A stretch of DNA of 64,000 nucleotides from Prado023 sp963697345 (GCA_963697345.1 CAVONS010000016.1:62001-126000); one strand, 5' to 3'; numbered from the stretch's first letter, positions 1 to 8,701 are shown. Numbers and translations: made by a program. Notes: generated from the letters alone by a model not told the origin.

Positions 1-303
1 GCCATCGCCGTCCACCGCGCGGTATGCGCCCGCTACCCGCAGGTGAGCGCCTACGGCGGCTATCGGCCCGGAGGTGGCAACCACTCCACCGGGCGTGCGC
101 TGGACATCATGATCAGTGGTGACGCGGGCTGGGAGGTCGCCAACTGGCTGCGTGCCAACTCCGCGCAGCTGGGCATCATCGAGATCATCTACTCGCAGCA
201 GATCTGGACCACCCAGCGCGCCGGCGACGGCTGGCGCGGGATGTCGAATCGTGGTTCGGCCACGGCCAACCACTACGACCATGTCCACGTGACCACTGGC
301 TGA
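1..303 (+). CDS. C-terminal part of a secreted cell-wall peptidase-like protein (5' end outside window)
   Basis: The reading frame is open from base 1, so the gene starts upstream; the last 100 residues are visible. They contain a His/Asp pair in NHSTGRALDIM and a closing HYDHVHV motif. This is the zinc-site layout of the small D-Ala-D-Ala peptidase-like domain (ARB-07466/M15-like C-terminal domain) found at the end of secreted actinobacterial proteins, often behind coiled coils or hydrolase domains. The role inferred is binding or cutting of peptidoglycan outside the cell. The N-terminal domains and any signal peptide cannot be seen. Confidence 0.7.
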   Translation, partial: AIAVHRAVCARYPQVSAYGGYRPGGGNHSTGRALDIMISGDAGWEVANWLRANSAQLGIIEIIYSQQIWTTQRAGDGWRGMSNRGSATANHYDHVHVTTG

Positions 304-314
304 CGGCGAGACGA

Positions 315-1217
315 TCACCCGCCAGTCGACGAGGCCCCGCCGAAGGCGGCGATCATCGCGTCAGCCACAAGGGCCCCACGATCCTCCTGGACGAAGTGTG
401 CGGCTCCCTCGATGCGAGTCTGCTCCCCGGATGTGGTGATCAGGGCCGTGAACTGCTCGCCGGCGACCGGGAACGGGAACACCGGGTCCGCGTCGGAGAA
501 GGCCACGAGCGTCGGCTTGTCCCACCTGCCCAGGGCGTCCCGGACGGCCGCCATCTGCGCAGCACCGGGATCATCGGCGCTCATCGGGACCAGCAGCGGA
601 AACACCTGCGCGCCGGCCTTGCTCTGCGCGTTGGGGAAGGGCGCCTCGTACCCACGAAGCACCTCGGCGGACAGCGCGGTGGTGGTCCCGCCCTGGATGA
701 CCTGGCCGATCGGGAGGTCGGGCGTGCGCTCGGCGAAGTCGCGCCAAGCCCGGAACCCCTTGCTCACGCGCCCCGTGAACAGACCCGTGTTGAGGATGAC
801 CAGCCGGCTGACTCGCTCGGCGTTCTCCACCGCCCAGCGCAGGCCGATCGGCCCACCCCAGTCCTGGACGACCACGGTCACGTCCTGCAGGTCCATGGTG
901 GCCAGGTGGGCGCTGACACTGTCGACATGGCGGTCATAGGAGTACCACTGCGGGTCGGTGGGCTTGTCCGAACGGCCGAAGCCCGCGTAGTCCGGGCACA
1001 CGACCCGATGGCCTGCTGCCACCAGTCTCGGGAGCATGTGCCTGTAGAGATAGGCCCAGGTCGGCTCGCCGTGGAAGCACACGACCGGTGAGCCCTGGCC
1101 CTCATCGACGTGGTGCAGGCGCAGGCCCTCGACATCCGTGTAGTGAGGTTCGAAGTCGTACCCGTCCAGATCTGTGAACCGCTCATCCGGCGTTCGGAAG
1201 ACATCCATGGCCACCAT
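315..1217 (-). CDS. Haloalkane dehalogenase-like alpha/beta hydrolase
   Basis: A 300-residue alpha/beta hydrolase matching haloalkane dehalogenases of the DhlA branch. The oxyanion motif HGEP is at 49-52, the nucleophile Asp119 in VVQDWGG, the next-door Trp120 fits the first halide-binding Trp, the acid is in SDADPV (Asp242 or Asp244) and the base is His274 in AAHF. Trp158 is a candidate second halide ligand. The family hydrolyses carbon-halogen bonds to alcohol plus halide, but an Asp nucleophile also occurs in epoxide hydrolases, so the substrate is not proven. The enzyme should be cytosolic. Two start ATGs lie three codons apart (1217 and 1208), and neither has a well-spaced ribosome site. 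It converges on the peptidase-like gene at the window start. Confidence 0.8.
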   Translation of the reverse strand: MVAMDVFRTPDERFTDLDGYDFEPHYTDVEGLRLHHVDEGQGSPVVCFHGEPTWAYLYRHMLPRLVAAGHRVVCPDYAGFGRSDKPTDPQWYSYDRHVDSVSAHLATMDLQDVTVVVQDWGGPIGLRWAVENAERVSRLVILNTGLFTGRVSKGFRAWRDFAERTPDLPIGQVIQGGTTTALSAEVLRGYEAPFPNAQSKAGAQVFPLLVPMSADDPGAAQMAAVRDALGRWDKPTLVAFSDADPVFPFPVAGEQFTALITTSGEQTRIEGAAHFVQEDRGALVADAMIAAFGGASSTGG

Positions 1218-1273
1218 CTTGCCCTGACCGGTCTCCCTGCAGCCGCCCCAGGCGGGCAGGGCAGGATGGGCCC

Positions 1274-2059
1274 GTGCTCGTGCTCCTCCCGCCCAGCGAG
1301 GGCAAGACCCCGCCCACGTCGGGCCCGCGCCTGGACCTCACTGCCCTGTCCCTGCCGGGGCTCAGCAGATCCCGAGGGGTGGTCCTTGACGAGCTCACGA
1401 CGCTCTGCCGTACTGACCCTGCCAGGGCGCTCGGCGTGTTGGGACTCAGCCCGCGGCAGGCCGCGGAGGTCGAGCGCGACGCCTCCCTGCGCGATGAGCC
1501 CGTGGCCCCGGCGTGGCAGGTGTACTCAGGCGTTCTGTTCGCTGCGCTCGACCTGGCCGACTGCGATGCGGCCACTCGGGACCGGTTGATGCACTCCACG
1601 CTGGTGTGGTCGGGCCTGTGGGGCGCAGTGGGGCTCGCGGATCCGATCCCCGCCTATCGATTGTCAGGCGCCGTGACGCTGCCGGGTGTGGGCCGGCTGG
1701 CGACCTTCTGGCGCAGACCGTTGCAGGCCGCGTTGAGCGAGCACGCCGGCGACCAGCTGATCCTGGACCTGCGTTCCGCCACCTATGCGTCCAGCTGGGC
1801 GGGCCCGCCCGAGCGGACCGCGCGCATCCGGGTCATCCACGAGCAGGGAGCTCGCCGCACCGTGGCCAGCCACTTCAACAAGGCGACGAAGGGCCGGCTG
1901 CTGCGGGCTCTGGCCACCTCGCCGGTGGACCCCACCACCACAGAGGACGTCGTCGATGCGCTGCGGGCTGTCGGGTTCCGGGCAGAGCCCGTTCCACCCG
2001 GCGACCGACCCGGACGTGCTGCGCCCTACGTGATCGATGTGCTCGTGGACCACCTGTGA
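1274..2059 (+). CDS. yaaA: YaaA family peroxide stress protein
   Basis: A 261-residue protein starting at a GTG. It opens with the family signature PPSEGKT (residues 6-12) and ends with FNKATKGRLLR, both typical of YaaA (DUF328/UPF0246). In E. coli YaaA lowers free intracellular iron during hydrogen peroxide stress and so limits Fenton damage; a DNA-binding activity has also been proposed for the family. Length is normal. It is divergent from the dehalogenase gene and appears to stand alone. The GTG is preceded by AGGATGGG, a usable ribosome site. Confidence 0.85.
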   Translation: MLVLLPPSEGKTPPTSGPRLDLTALSLPGLSRSRGVVLDELTTLCRTDPARALGVLGLSPRQAAEVERDASLRDEPVAPAWQVYSGVLFAALDLADCDAATRDRLMHSTLVWSGLWGAVGLADPIPAYRLSGAVTLPGVGRLATFWRRPLQAALSEHAGDQLILDLRSATYASSWAGPPERTARIRVIHEQGARRTVASHFNKATKGRLLRALATSPVDPTTTEDVVDALRAVGFRAEPVPPGDRPGRAAPYVIDVLVDHL

Positions 2060-2073
2060 TCCGGCCGGCGGAC

Positions 2074-2445
2074 TCAGAGCGGATACGGGCCGAACCTTCC
2101 CCAGGCGATGAAGACCGCGACCGAGAACAGGACGACGTTCACGGGGACCCGCGACCACTCCTTGCGTCGGGCATGGACCAGCGCAGCGAGGGCCTGGTCG
2201 ACAGCCAGCCCGGCGGCCGCGAGCGGCACCAGGAACTCCGCGATCCCCGTCACCGCCGGCAGGATCAGCCCAAGCGCGCCCAGGACCTCAATCGCGCCGA
2301 TCGCCTTGACCTGCGTGTCGGAGTAGTCCTCGACGAAGGACATCTTGTCCTGCAGGCTCTCGCGGGGCTTGATGATCTTGGGGATCCCCGCGGCGAGGAA
2401 CACCGCCGCCAGGAGTCCGGTCGCGATCCACAGTGCTGTGTTCAT
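2074..2445 (-). CDS. DoxX family membrane protein
   Basis: A 123-residue four-helix membrane protein of the DoxX type, with the usual Ala/Gly-rich first helix followed by a PKIIKPRE loop. DoxX-like proteins are associated with thiosulfate:quinone oxidoreduction or redox stress in some bacteria, but most have no tested role. A strong ribosome site (GAGGAG) sits seven bases before the ATG. A perfect 12-base palindrome lies just upstream (2470-2481) and may be a repressor operator. Confidence 0.75.
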   Translation of the reverse strand: MNTALWIATGLLAAVFLAAGIPKIIKPRESLQDKMSFVEDYSDTQVKAIGAIEVLGALGLILPAVTGIAEFLVPLAAAGLAVDQALAALVHARRKEWSRVPVNVVLFSVAVFIAWGRFGPYPL

Positions 2446-2469
2446 CGAGTCTCCTCAGGGGCACATTGC

Positions 2470-2481
2470 TTGAGCGCTCAA
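2470..2481. promoter_or_regulatory. Palindrome TTGAGCGCTCAA upstream of the DoxX gene
   Basis: A perfect 12-base inverted repeat 25 bases upstream of the DoxX start codon and 29 bases beyond the patatin stop. Its size and position suit an operator for a TetR- or GntR-like repressor. No such regulator is adjacent, so the partner is unknown. Confidence 0.45.
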
Positions 2482-2509
2482 CCGATGTCGCAAGGTAGCA
2501 CGACCGTGC

Positions 2510-3454
2510 CTAACCCCCGAGTTCCGGCACCTCGCCTGAGGCCACCAGGTCGACGACGTGGTCCCGTGCTGCCAGCGCCACGGGGCCGCGCCGCGCCAGC
2601 CGCATCGTGCTCGTCCCCATGACGGACGCCAGCTGGGAGTCCGGCTGGATCACCACCACTGGCGTTCCCGATGCCTCGAGCACGCGCACCTGGCGGTCGA
2701 GCGCATGGCGGACAGGCATCCTCAGGAGGCTGCCACGGTCGCTCGGCGTCCTCCGGGTGCTGGACATCGGTGCGGAGATGATCACCAGGTCCAATCCGAG
2801 TCCCGCAAGCAGGTCCGCGTTGTGCGTGGACCACACGCCTCCGTCGACGTACCGACTCCCCCGGATCATGACGGGCGAGAAGTAGCCCGGGATGGCACAC
2901 GACGCTGACACCGCGTCACTCAGGGCGGCGGGCATGTCGCGCCCGAAGACCACTCGCTGCCCATCGTCGAGCCGTACCGCGCACACCCAGAGGGGCGCTT
3001 CGGGCCAGGCCCGGAAGAGGTCGGCGATCCCTGCAACGCTGCCACCGACGTCCAGCGCCCCCTCGGGCAGCAGCGCTGCGGCGAGCAGCCCGAGGCGAAC
3101 CCTGCGCGGGTGCCGGACGAGCTCGCCCAGCATCCGGGGCGCCGCCGGAGCCCACCCACGGGGCCCCACCTTCTCCGGTGAGCGCAGGGGACCCATCCTG
3201 CCCAGCACCTCATCGCCCCGGGCAGTCAACGGGGCGCCGACCATGCGGGCCACGAAGTCCTGCGGAGGTAGGCCCGCCCGGAGCAGGGCACCCGATGTCG
3301 AACCAGCCGATGTGCCGACGATGACCTCCGCGGCTCGAGCGTCCCACCCGGCCGCCTGCGCGAGCCCCGCGATGACACCCGCATGGAAGGCGGTGCCCGT
3401 CAGCCCGCCGCCACCGAGGACGAGGCCGATGCGGGTGGGCGGTTCGGTATCCAT
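2510..3454 (-). CDS. Patatin-like phospholipase
   Basis: A 314-residue patatin domain protein. The glycine-rich oxyanion loop GLVLGGGGLTG is at residues 10-20, the nucleophile elbow GTSAGS puts the catalytic serine at 49, and the second dyad member is Asp204 in YVDGGVWS. Such enzymes hydrolyse acyl esters of membrane lipids or storage lipid. No signal peptide or membrane segment is obvious, so a cytosolic or membrane-surface role is likely. The neighbours do not narrow the substrate. Confidence 0.85.
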   Translation of the reverse strand: MDTEPPTRIGLVLGGGGLTGTAFHAGVIAGLAQAAGWDARAAEVIVGTSAGSTSGALLRAGLPPQDFVARMVGAPLTARGDEVLGRMGPLRSPEKVGPRGWAPAAPRMLGELVRHPRRVRLGLLAAALLPEGALDVGGSVAGIADLFRAWPEAPLWVCAVRLDDGQRVVFGRDMPAALSDAVSASCAIPGYFSPVMIRGSRYVDGGVWSTHNADLLAGLGLDLVIISAPMSSTRRTPSDRGSLLRMPVRHALDRQVRVLEASGTPVVVIQPDSQLASVMGTSTMRLARRGPVALAARDHVVDLVASGEVPELGG

Positions 3455-3550
3455 ACCCCGAGCCTCGGCGGTGATGCTCGACGTTGCACCTCAGGGCACC
3501 GGCCACGACCGGGGACCTCGTCCGCGCACTTGACGTCCGGCGGATACCGA

Positions 3551-3580
3551 CCTATCGTTATACATGTCGTTGAGCATACG
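3551..3580 (+). promoter_or_regulatory. AT-rich imperfect palindrome before the PadR gene
   Basis: A short AT-rich stretch in otherwise very GC-rich DNA reads TATCGTTATACATGTCG and continues to GCATA, with partial twofold symmetry (TATAC...GCATA). PadR regulators commonly repress their own genes through AT-rich inverted repeats of this kind, so this is a candidate autoregulatory operator and promoter. The symmetry is imperfect. Confidence 0.35.
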
Positions 3581-3608
3581 CTCCGACCATCCCGAAAGGA
3601 GACTCGCT

Positions 3609-4235
3609 ATGTACAGCGATTCCCACCCCCCCATGCATCATCACCATCACGACGATCCCGCCCCGGACCCCCGGGGCGAGGAGACAGCCGGCCAGCGTGG
3701 CCCCGGGCGAGGTCGTCGCCACCGTCGCGGAGGCGGCCGGGGTCCTGGCGGCTTCGGCGCCGAGGTCCCCGGCGGATTCGGTCCACGCGGTCGTCGCCGT
3801 CGCCCGAAGGGCGCCGTCCGGGAGGCGATCCTCTCTCTCCTGACAGAGGATCCCGCCAACGGCTACAGCCTCATGAAGCAGATCGCCGAACGCGCCGAGG
3901 GCGAGTGGTCGCCGAGTCCTGGCTCGGTCTATCCGACCCTGGCACAACTGGTCGACGAGGGACTCATCACCCCGACCGGCACGGAGAAGGGCACCGACTA
4001 CGCCCTGACCGACGCAGGGCGCGAGTACGTGCAGGAGAACGCTGAGACCCTGGCTGCGGTCTGGACCAACGCCACGCAGGGCTCGGCCTCACGCACCGCC
4101 CTGCGCGACAGCGTCACAGCACTGACCGGCGTCGTCCACCAGTACCGCTTCGCCTCGACCGATGACCAACGACTGCGCGCCGTCGAGCAGCTCGACGAGG
4201 CCCGCAGGGCCCTCTACCGCATCCTGGGCGAGTAG
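3609..4235 (+). CDS. PadR family transcriptional regulator with His-rich and Arg/Gly-rich N-terminal tail
   Basis: The winged-helix PadR domain (about residues 65-150, with REAILSLLTEDPANGYSLMKQI and GSVYPTLAQLVDEGLI) is followed by a helical C-terminal dimerisation part. The first 60 or so residues are not typical: they start MYSDSHPPMHHHHHDD and continue as an Arg/Gly/Pro-rich linker. The start at 3609 is chosen because AAGGAG ends eight bases before it; an upstream in-frame ATG at 3564 lacks such a site. PadR proteins are usually repressors responding to small ligands. The five consecutive histidines suggest metal binding, which is an inference. No obvious target gene is adjacent other than itself. 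Confidence 0.85.
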   Translation: MYSDSHPPMHHHHHDDPAPDPRGEETAGQRGPGRGRRHRRGGGRGPGGFGAEVPGGFGPRGRRRRPKGAVREAILSLLTEDPANGYSLMKQIAERAEGEWSPSPGSVYPTLAQLVDEGLITPTGTEKGTDYALTDAGREYVQENAETLAAVWTNATQGSASRTALRDSVTALTGVVHQYRFASTDDQRLRAVEQLDEARRALYRILGE

Positions 4236-4238
4236 CAA

Positions 4239-6299
4239 TCACCCCTCCCTGAGGAACTCGACGGCATCGGGATCCACCTCCTCCCCGAAATGCCGAGCAG
4301 CCCGGTGCCCGCTGAAGACCGCCTGGGCGATCAGTCCCGGAGCATCGGCGTCGCCGACGAGGGTCAGGGAGTCCAGTCGACCATCGTCGAGCGCGGGCAC
4401 GAGGGCGTCGTGCAGCTCGATGCGTGGCTGGCGATCGGCTACGAGCACCACGGCATCGGCAGCACCCTCAGCCTGATCCCCGCTGACGACACCGGCGCTG
4501 ACGACGTGATCCGATGCGATGTGCTCCAGGGTCGTCCGCGGCACGATGCGAACCCCCAAGCGGCGCAGCCGGGACTCGATCCGCACCTGCTCGAGGGTGA
4601 ACTGGGTCCAGTAGGACGCCAACGGCGCAGGCGTGAGCAGGGTGACCTCGTGGCCACGGCCTGCGATGAGCTCGGCGAGCAGCCCGCCCATGACGTAGTG
4701 GTCGTCGTCGTAGATCACGACCTCCCCCTCGGGCAGCCGCCACCGACCCGACTCGAGGTCATCCAGCAGGTCATCCGGGGTGAAGACGTGGTCCTGGTCG
4801 AAACCCGGCACAGCCGCCCCCGTCGAGCGACCGCGGCCATCCCGGCGCCACACCGCCCCAGTCGCCACGATGACATCGCGCACTCCGGAGTCCAGGACAT
4901 CGGCGGCGTTCATGGGTGAGGCGGGGAACACCTCGACGTCGGGCAGGCCGGCGATCTCCCCACGCCGCCAGTCCACGACCCGGCGCCACGCGGCCAGCCC
5001 GGGCAGCAGCGACTCGCGGGCGACCCGCCCGCCGATATCGGCCCGTGCATCCAGCAGCTGCACCGGGTGTCCGCGCTGGCCGAGGGCTCGTGCGGCCTCA
5101 AGCCCGGCTGGGCCAGCGCCCACCACCATCACCCGCGCGGCGTTGCTCCGGACGGCGATCCGCTCGGGGTGCCATCCTCGACGCCACTCCTCCCCCATGG
5201 TGGGGTTCTGAGTGCACCGGATCGGCAGCCCCTTCGGATCCGTGGCCACGCAGATGTTGCAGCCGATGCACTCGCGGATCGATGCGGCGCGCCCCTCGCG
5301 GATCTTGCGCGGCAGGTGCGGGTCGGCGATCGAGGGCCGAGCCGCCCCGATCAGGTCCAGGACTCCGCGGCGGACTGCCGAGACCATCGCATCCGGGCTC
5401 GTGTAGCGCCCCACCCCGACCACGGGCTTCGTGGTCACTGACTTCACGAAGGAGATGTAGGGCTCCTGGTGGCCCTCTGCGGAGAAGCGTGACGTCGCAG
5501 AGTCATTGCTCCAGTCCGAGACGTTGACATCCCACAGGTCGGGCAGCTCGGCGAGCAGACCCAGGATCTCGCGGCCCTCCCCGTCGTGGGTGATGCCCTC
5601 GGGGCCGAGCAGCTCATCGACCGCGAGGCGGACGGCCACAGCGCAGTCGTCGCCGACCGCATCGCGGGTGTCCTCGATCAGCTCACGCAGGAATCGCACC
5701 CGGTTCTCCAGGCTCCCGCCGTACTGGTCCGTGCGGTCGTTGTGGCGCCGGGAGAGCAGCTGCATCGGAAGCGTCAGCCCGTGGGCGGCATAGCAGTAGA
5801 TGATGTCGAAGCCGGCATCCCTGGCGCGCAGGGCGGCCTTGCGATGCCAGCGGCGGACGTCGGCGAAGTCGCGGCGCGTCATCGCCCGGGTCTGCTGCGG
5901 CTCGAATCCCGTGTCGCCCAGGACTCCCTCACTGCGCGGGCCCATCGGCGTGAGGTGCGAGTAGTGGTTGGCAGCATCGATGCCGGCGTGGGTCAGCTCG
6001 ATGCCCGCCAGCGCGCCGTGGGCGTGCACCGCCTCGGTCATCAGCCGCTGACCGGCGACGTCGTGGTCGTCCCAGAGCCTCCCCTCGATGCAGGGCGCGA
6101 TGTCACTGGTCGGATGGATCTCGACCTCCTCGGTACAGACCACACCCCATCCACCTTCGGCCTTGACCCCCCGCATGGCAGCCAGGGACTGGGGACGCAG
6201 GTGGCCCAGTCCGTTGCAGTGCGGGACCTGGTAGAAGCGGTTCGGGGCGGTCTTGGGACCGATCCGAACCGGCTCGAAGAGGATGTCGTACTCGCCCAT
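4239..6299 (-). CDS. Trimethylamine/dimethylamine/histamine dehydrogenase-family flavoprotein
   Basis: A 686-residue iron-sulfur flavoprotein that follows trimethylamine dehydrogenase closely along its length: an old-yellow-enzyme barrel, a 4Fe-4S segment and a dinucleotide-binding half. Cys28 in YQVPHCNG is at the place of the covalent 6-S-cysteinyl-FMN. Cys344, 347, 350 and 362 fit the cluster ligands, and VVGAGPAGLEAAR (392-404) binds ADP. Of the aromatic bowl that binds trimethylamine, only the Trp at 263 is kept; the other two positions are Glu58 and Asp354. As I recall, Nocardioides histamine dehydrogenase also has Asp at the latter site, so a primary or larger amine is a better guess than trimethylamine. 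Electrons would go to an ETF. A DMT exporter or importer gene is divergent. Confidence 0.85.
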   Translation of the reverse strand: MGEYDILFEPVRIGPKTAPNRFYQVPHCNGLGHLRPQSLAAMRGVKAEGGWGVVCTEEVEIHPTSDIAPCIEGRLWDDHDVAGQRLMTEAVHAHGALAGIELTHAGIDAANHYSHLTPMGPRSEGVLGDTGFEPQQTRAMTRRDFADVRRWHRKAALRARDAGFDIIYCYAAHGLTLPMQLLSRRHNDRTDQYGGSLENRVRFLRELIEDTRDAVGDDCAVAVRLAVDELLGPEGITHDGEGREILGLLAELPDLWDVNVSDWSNDSATSRFSAEGHQEPYISFVKSVTTKPVVGVGRYTSPDAMVSAVRRGVLDLIGAARPSIADPHLPRKIREGRAASIRECIGCNICVATDPKGLPIRCTQNPTMGEEWRRGWHPERIAVRSNAARVMVVGAGPAGLEAARALGQRGHPVQLLDARADIGGRVARESLLPGLAAWRRVVDWRRGEIAGLPDVEVFPASPMNAADVLDSGVRDVIVATGAVWRRDGRGRSTGAAVPGFDQDHVFTPDDLLDDLESGRWRLPEGEVVIYDDDHYVMGGLLAELIAGRGHEVTLLTPAPLASYWTQFTLEQVRIESRLRRLGVRIVPRTTLEHIASDHVVSAGVVSGDQAEGAADAVVLVADRQPRIELHDALVPALDDGRLDSLTLVGDADAPGLIAQAVFSGHRAARHFGEEVDPDAVEFLREG

Positions 6300-6430
6300 C
6301 CAGATGTCCTGTCGTCATGCCGCCGCGGCTCGACCGGCAATGCCGATCATGTCGGGGCCGGCACTGGGGAGGCAACTGCTCCGCGGCCCGTCAGCCGCCC
6401 TCGATCGTTGCAGGCTGGGAGAGTCCCGAC

Positions 6431-7282
6431 ATGAGGCTCTTCCTCCTGACGGCGCTGACGATGACGGCCTTCGCCGCCAACTCAGTGCTGAACAGGATGG
6501 CCCTCGAGGACCAGGGCACAGGCCCGGCGAGCTTCGCGGCCGTCCGCCTCCTGTCGGGGGCGCTCATGCTCGTGGCCCTCGCCGTGGCCCGGAGTGGCTT
6601 CGCCTCGCTGCGCGGTCCCGTGCGACCCGTGGGTCCCCTGAGCCTGGCCGTCTACATCCTGGGCTTCTCCTTCGCCTACGTCACGCTCGGGGCCGGGGTC
6701 GGTGCGCTCATCCTGTTCGGCGGCGTCCAGGTGACGATGTTCACGGCGGCGGTGATCACTGGCGAGGACGTCCCACCGCTGCGCTGGGTCGGTGCTGGTC
6801 TGGCCCTCTGCGGACTGGCGTACCTGATGTGGCCCACGGGATCGTCGGCCCCCGCGCTGCGCGGTGCCATCCTCATGATCGCCGCGGCCGTGGGCTGGGG
6901 GATCTACTCACTGGCGGGTCGCGGCGCCACAGATCCCCTCCGCGCCACGGCAGTCAACTTCAGCCTCGCGGCACCGCTGGCGCTCCTGGTGTGGATCGCG
7001 GTCAGTGACTCGATGTCGCCGATCGGCCTGCTGCTGGCCGTCGTCTCGGGCACTGTCACCTCAGGTTTGGGCTACGCGCTCTGGTACGCCGTCCTGCCGG
7101 ACCTGCCCGTCACTGTCGCCGCAGTTGCCCAGTTGACCGTGCCGATCATTGCCCTCGCCGCGGGAGTGACCCTGCTGGGAGAGTCAGCCACCCTCAGGAT
7201 CGCCATAGCCAGCGTGCTGGTCCTCGGGGGGGTGGGTCTGTCCCTCGTGGCGCGCCAGCGTTCCAGCCCGGCCACCAGTTGA
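6431..7282 (+). CDS. EamA/DMT superfamily transporter
   Basis: A 283-residue integral membrane protein with about ten hydrophobic segments in two EamA halves, the usual drug/metabolite transporter layout (MRLFLLTALTMTAFAANSVLNR at the start). The ATG at 6431 is chosen over longer frames because GGGAG lies about nine bases before it and the first helix begins at once. It is divergent from the amine dehydrogenase gene, so it may move the amine or its product, but the substrate cannot be read from sequence. Confidence 0.8.
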   Translation: MRLFLLTALTMTAFAANSVLNRMALEDQGTGPASFAAVRLLSGALMLVALAVARSGFASLRGPVRPVGPLSLAVYILGFSFAYVTLGAGVGALILFGGVQVTMFTAAVITGEDVPPLRWVGAGLALCGLAYLMWPTGSSAPALRGAILMIAAAVGWGIYSLAGRGATDPLRATAVNFSLAAPLALLVWIAVSDSMSPIGLLLAVVSGTVTSGLGYALWYAVLPDLPVTVAAVAQLTVPIIALAAGVTLLGESATLRIAIASVLVLGGVGLSLVARQRSSPATS

Positions 7283-7449
7283 ACTCAGCTGACTCGTCGG
7301 GCTCGTCCGGCGTGCCACGATGGCTGGGACCTCAGGCCCTGTCGCCAGCATGCTTCCGCGGCCTACGGTGAAGGTGCTGCAGACGCCGGTTCCGAGGCGG
7401 CTCCGGCTCGGCGTGAGCGACTGTCGCACTGGAGAGGAAGGACTGCGCC

Positions 7450-7659
7450 ATGCCAGCACCAGATCCCACTGCACCCGAGGTCAAGGAGTTGCTCCATTCC
7501 GGATACTCCCTCGCGGACCTCAAGGCAGAACTCGTCCACCAGACGCATCGTCGTGACGATCCCACCGCCACGTGGAGCGAGGACGAGATGCACATCCTCA
7601 ACACGTGGATCACCGCGCTGAAGGGAGAACTCGTCCGTCGTGAGGCAGGCGCCGCCTGA
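7450..7659 (+). CDS. Small hypothetical protein
   Basis: A 69-residue soluble protein, predicted largely helical, with a Trp-Ser-Glu-Asp-Glu patch in the middle. A good ribosome site (GGAAGGA) precedes its ATG. I do not recognise a family. It stands alone between the transporter and a convergent beta-propeller-like gene. Confidence 0.55.
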   Translation: MPAPDPTAPEVKELLHSGYSLADLKAELVHQTHRRDDPTATWSEDEMHILNTWITALKGELVRREAGAA

Positions 7660-7698
7660 TCCGGCCGGCGACTGCTACCAGGACACTGACGCCGGGAC

Positions 7699-8622
7699 TC
7701 AGCCCCTGTCCCACTCGTCCCTCGGGACAACGAAGAGGTTCTTCTTCACCTTGGGCCGATCGCACGCGACGAGGACGCCCCCGTCCGGCAGGACAACAAC
7801 CCCCTCCGGCTTGTCGTGCACCCCGGACAGGCGCCAGACGACGGCGGCCTGGAAGGAACCGGCGAAGGGGTCGGGTGCGGGCGTGGACGGGGGCACGACC
7901 GCCACTGAGCTGCCCTTGTCGCTGAGCAGGACCAGATTCCCCCCGGGCCCCACCTCGGCGTCGCTGAGATCGGGGCATACCGATGCCATCTCGGCAGTGG
8001 GCGACCACGCCGCGAGCAGGACGAGGGGCACCTCTTGAGCGTGTGCGGATCCGCCGCCCTCCCACCAGGGGTCGCCAGGTTCCAACCACTGACCGGGGCC
8101 GAAGCCACGCGGCGACTGGTCCGCCGGACCGAACTCCAGCAGCGCTGCAGGGTCCTTCTCCTTGACGATGAGCAGATGCCCGTCCCTGAGCATCACGACA
8201 CCCTCAGCGTGCGATCCGTCCGGGTCGCGCCAGGACCGCCTCAGCTCCGCGGAGCCGGCGCCGTCGGGGATGTCCAGGGTGACGTGGGCCAGCACCCGTC
8301 GGTGCGAGATGTCGATGTACTCGGCACGGCAGGGCGTCTCCTGCACGAGCAGCAGCCCCAGCGCGCCGTCCATCGCGATCGCCTCGAGCTGGGGGTGGTG
8401 GTGCGGGATGCGTGTCCCTTGGGCATCCCGCAGCGGCAGGGTCTGCCACTCCAGGTCGGCCAGCCCCTCGGAGACCGCCGCCCAGGCGATGGTCGCCTTC
8501 CGGTCCCCGATGGCAGCCACAGTCATCCGGCCCCCACGATCACGGCCGAGGGCCAGTCCCGAGACCTCCGACAGCGGAATGGTGCCGACCGGTTCGGCGG
8601 TCACGTCGATGAAGCGCATTGC
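7699..8622 (-). CDS. Hypothetical protein, likely beta-propeller (phytase/esterase-like)
   Basis: About 307 residues counted from the ATG at 8622, which begins MRFIDVTAEPVGTIPLSEVSGLALG. The repeated short blade-like strands (SEVSGLALG, HPQLEAIAMDG, SHAEGVVMLRDGHLLIV, DKPEGVVVLPDGGVLVA) resemble the esterase-like or phytase-like propeller family. No signal peptide is visible with this start; a longer frame to 8721 exists but has no support. It is divergent from the heliorhodopsin gene, with only 86 bases between start codons, so the two share a regulatory region. The function is not known. Confidence 0.6.
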   Translation of the reverse strand, partial: AMRFIDVTAEPVGTIPLSEVSGLALGRDRGGRMTVAAIGDRKATIAWAAVSEGLADLEWQTLPLRDAQGTRIPHHHPQLEAIAMDGALGLLLVQETPCRAEYIDISHRRVLAHVTLDIPDGAGSAELRRSWRDPDGSHAEGVVMLRDGHLLIVKEKDPAALLEFGPADQSPRGFGPGQWLEPGDPWWEGGGSAHAQEVPLVLLAAWSPTAEMASVCPDLSDAEVGPGGNLVLLSDKGSSVAVVPPSTPAPDPFAGSFQAAVVWRLSGVHDKPEGVVVLPDGGVLVACDRPKVKKNLFVVPRDEWDRG

Positions 8623-8695
8623 CCCATACTGGCTCCCCGCGCAGAGTGACGCGCCCTCTGAGCCCACCCTGTCAGGCACGATCAGCCAGGACCAG

Positions 8696-8701
8696 TAGCG
8701 T
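8696..8701 (+). promoter_or_regulatory. Candidate -10 box (TAGCGT) of the heliorhodopsin gene
   Basis: TAGCGT fits the actinobacterial TANNNT -10 pattern and ends seven bases before the heliorhodopsin ATG. No Shine-Dalgarno sequence is present there, so a leaderless message starting at or next to the ATG is likely. Confidence 0.45.

Noticed and set aside
396..1091. Long plus-strand reading frames opposite the dehalogenase gene
   Set aside because: They are antisense shadows of the minus-strand gene; composition is rich in Arg/Gly/Pro with no family pattern and no ribosome site.
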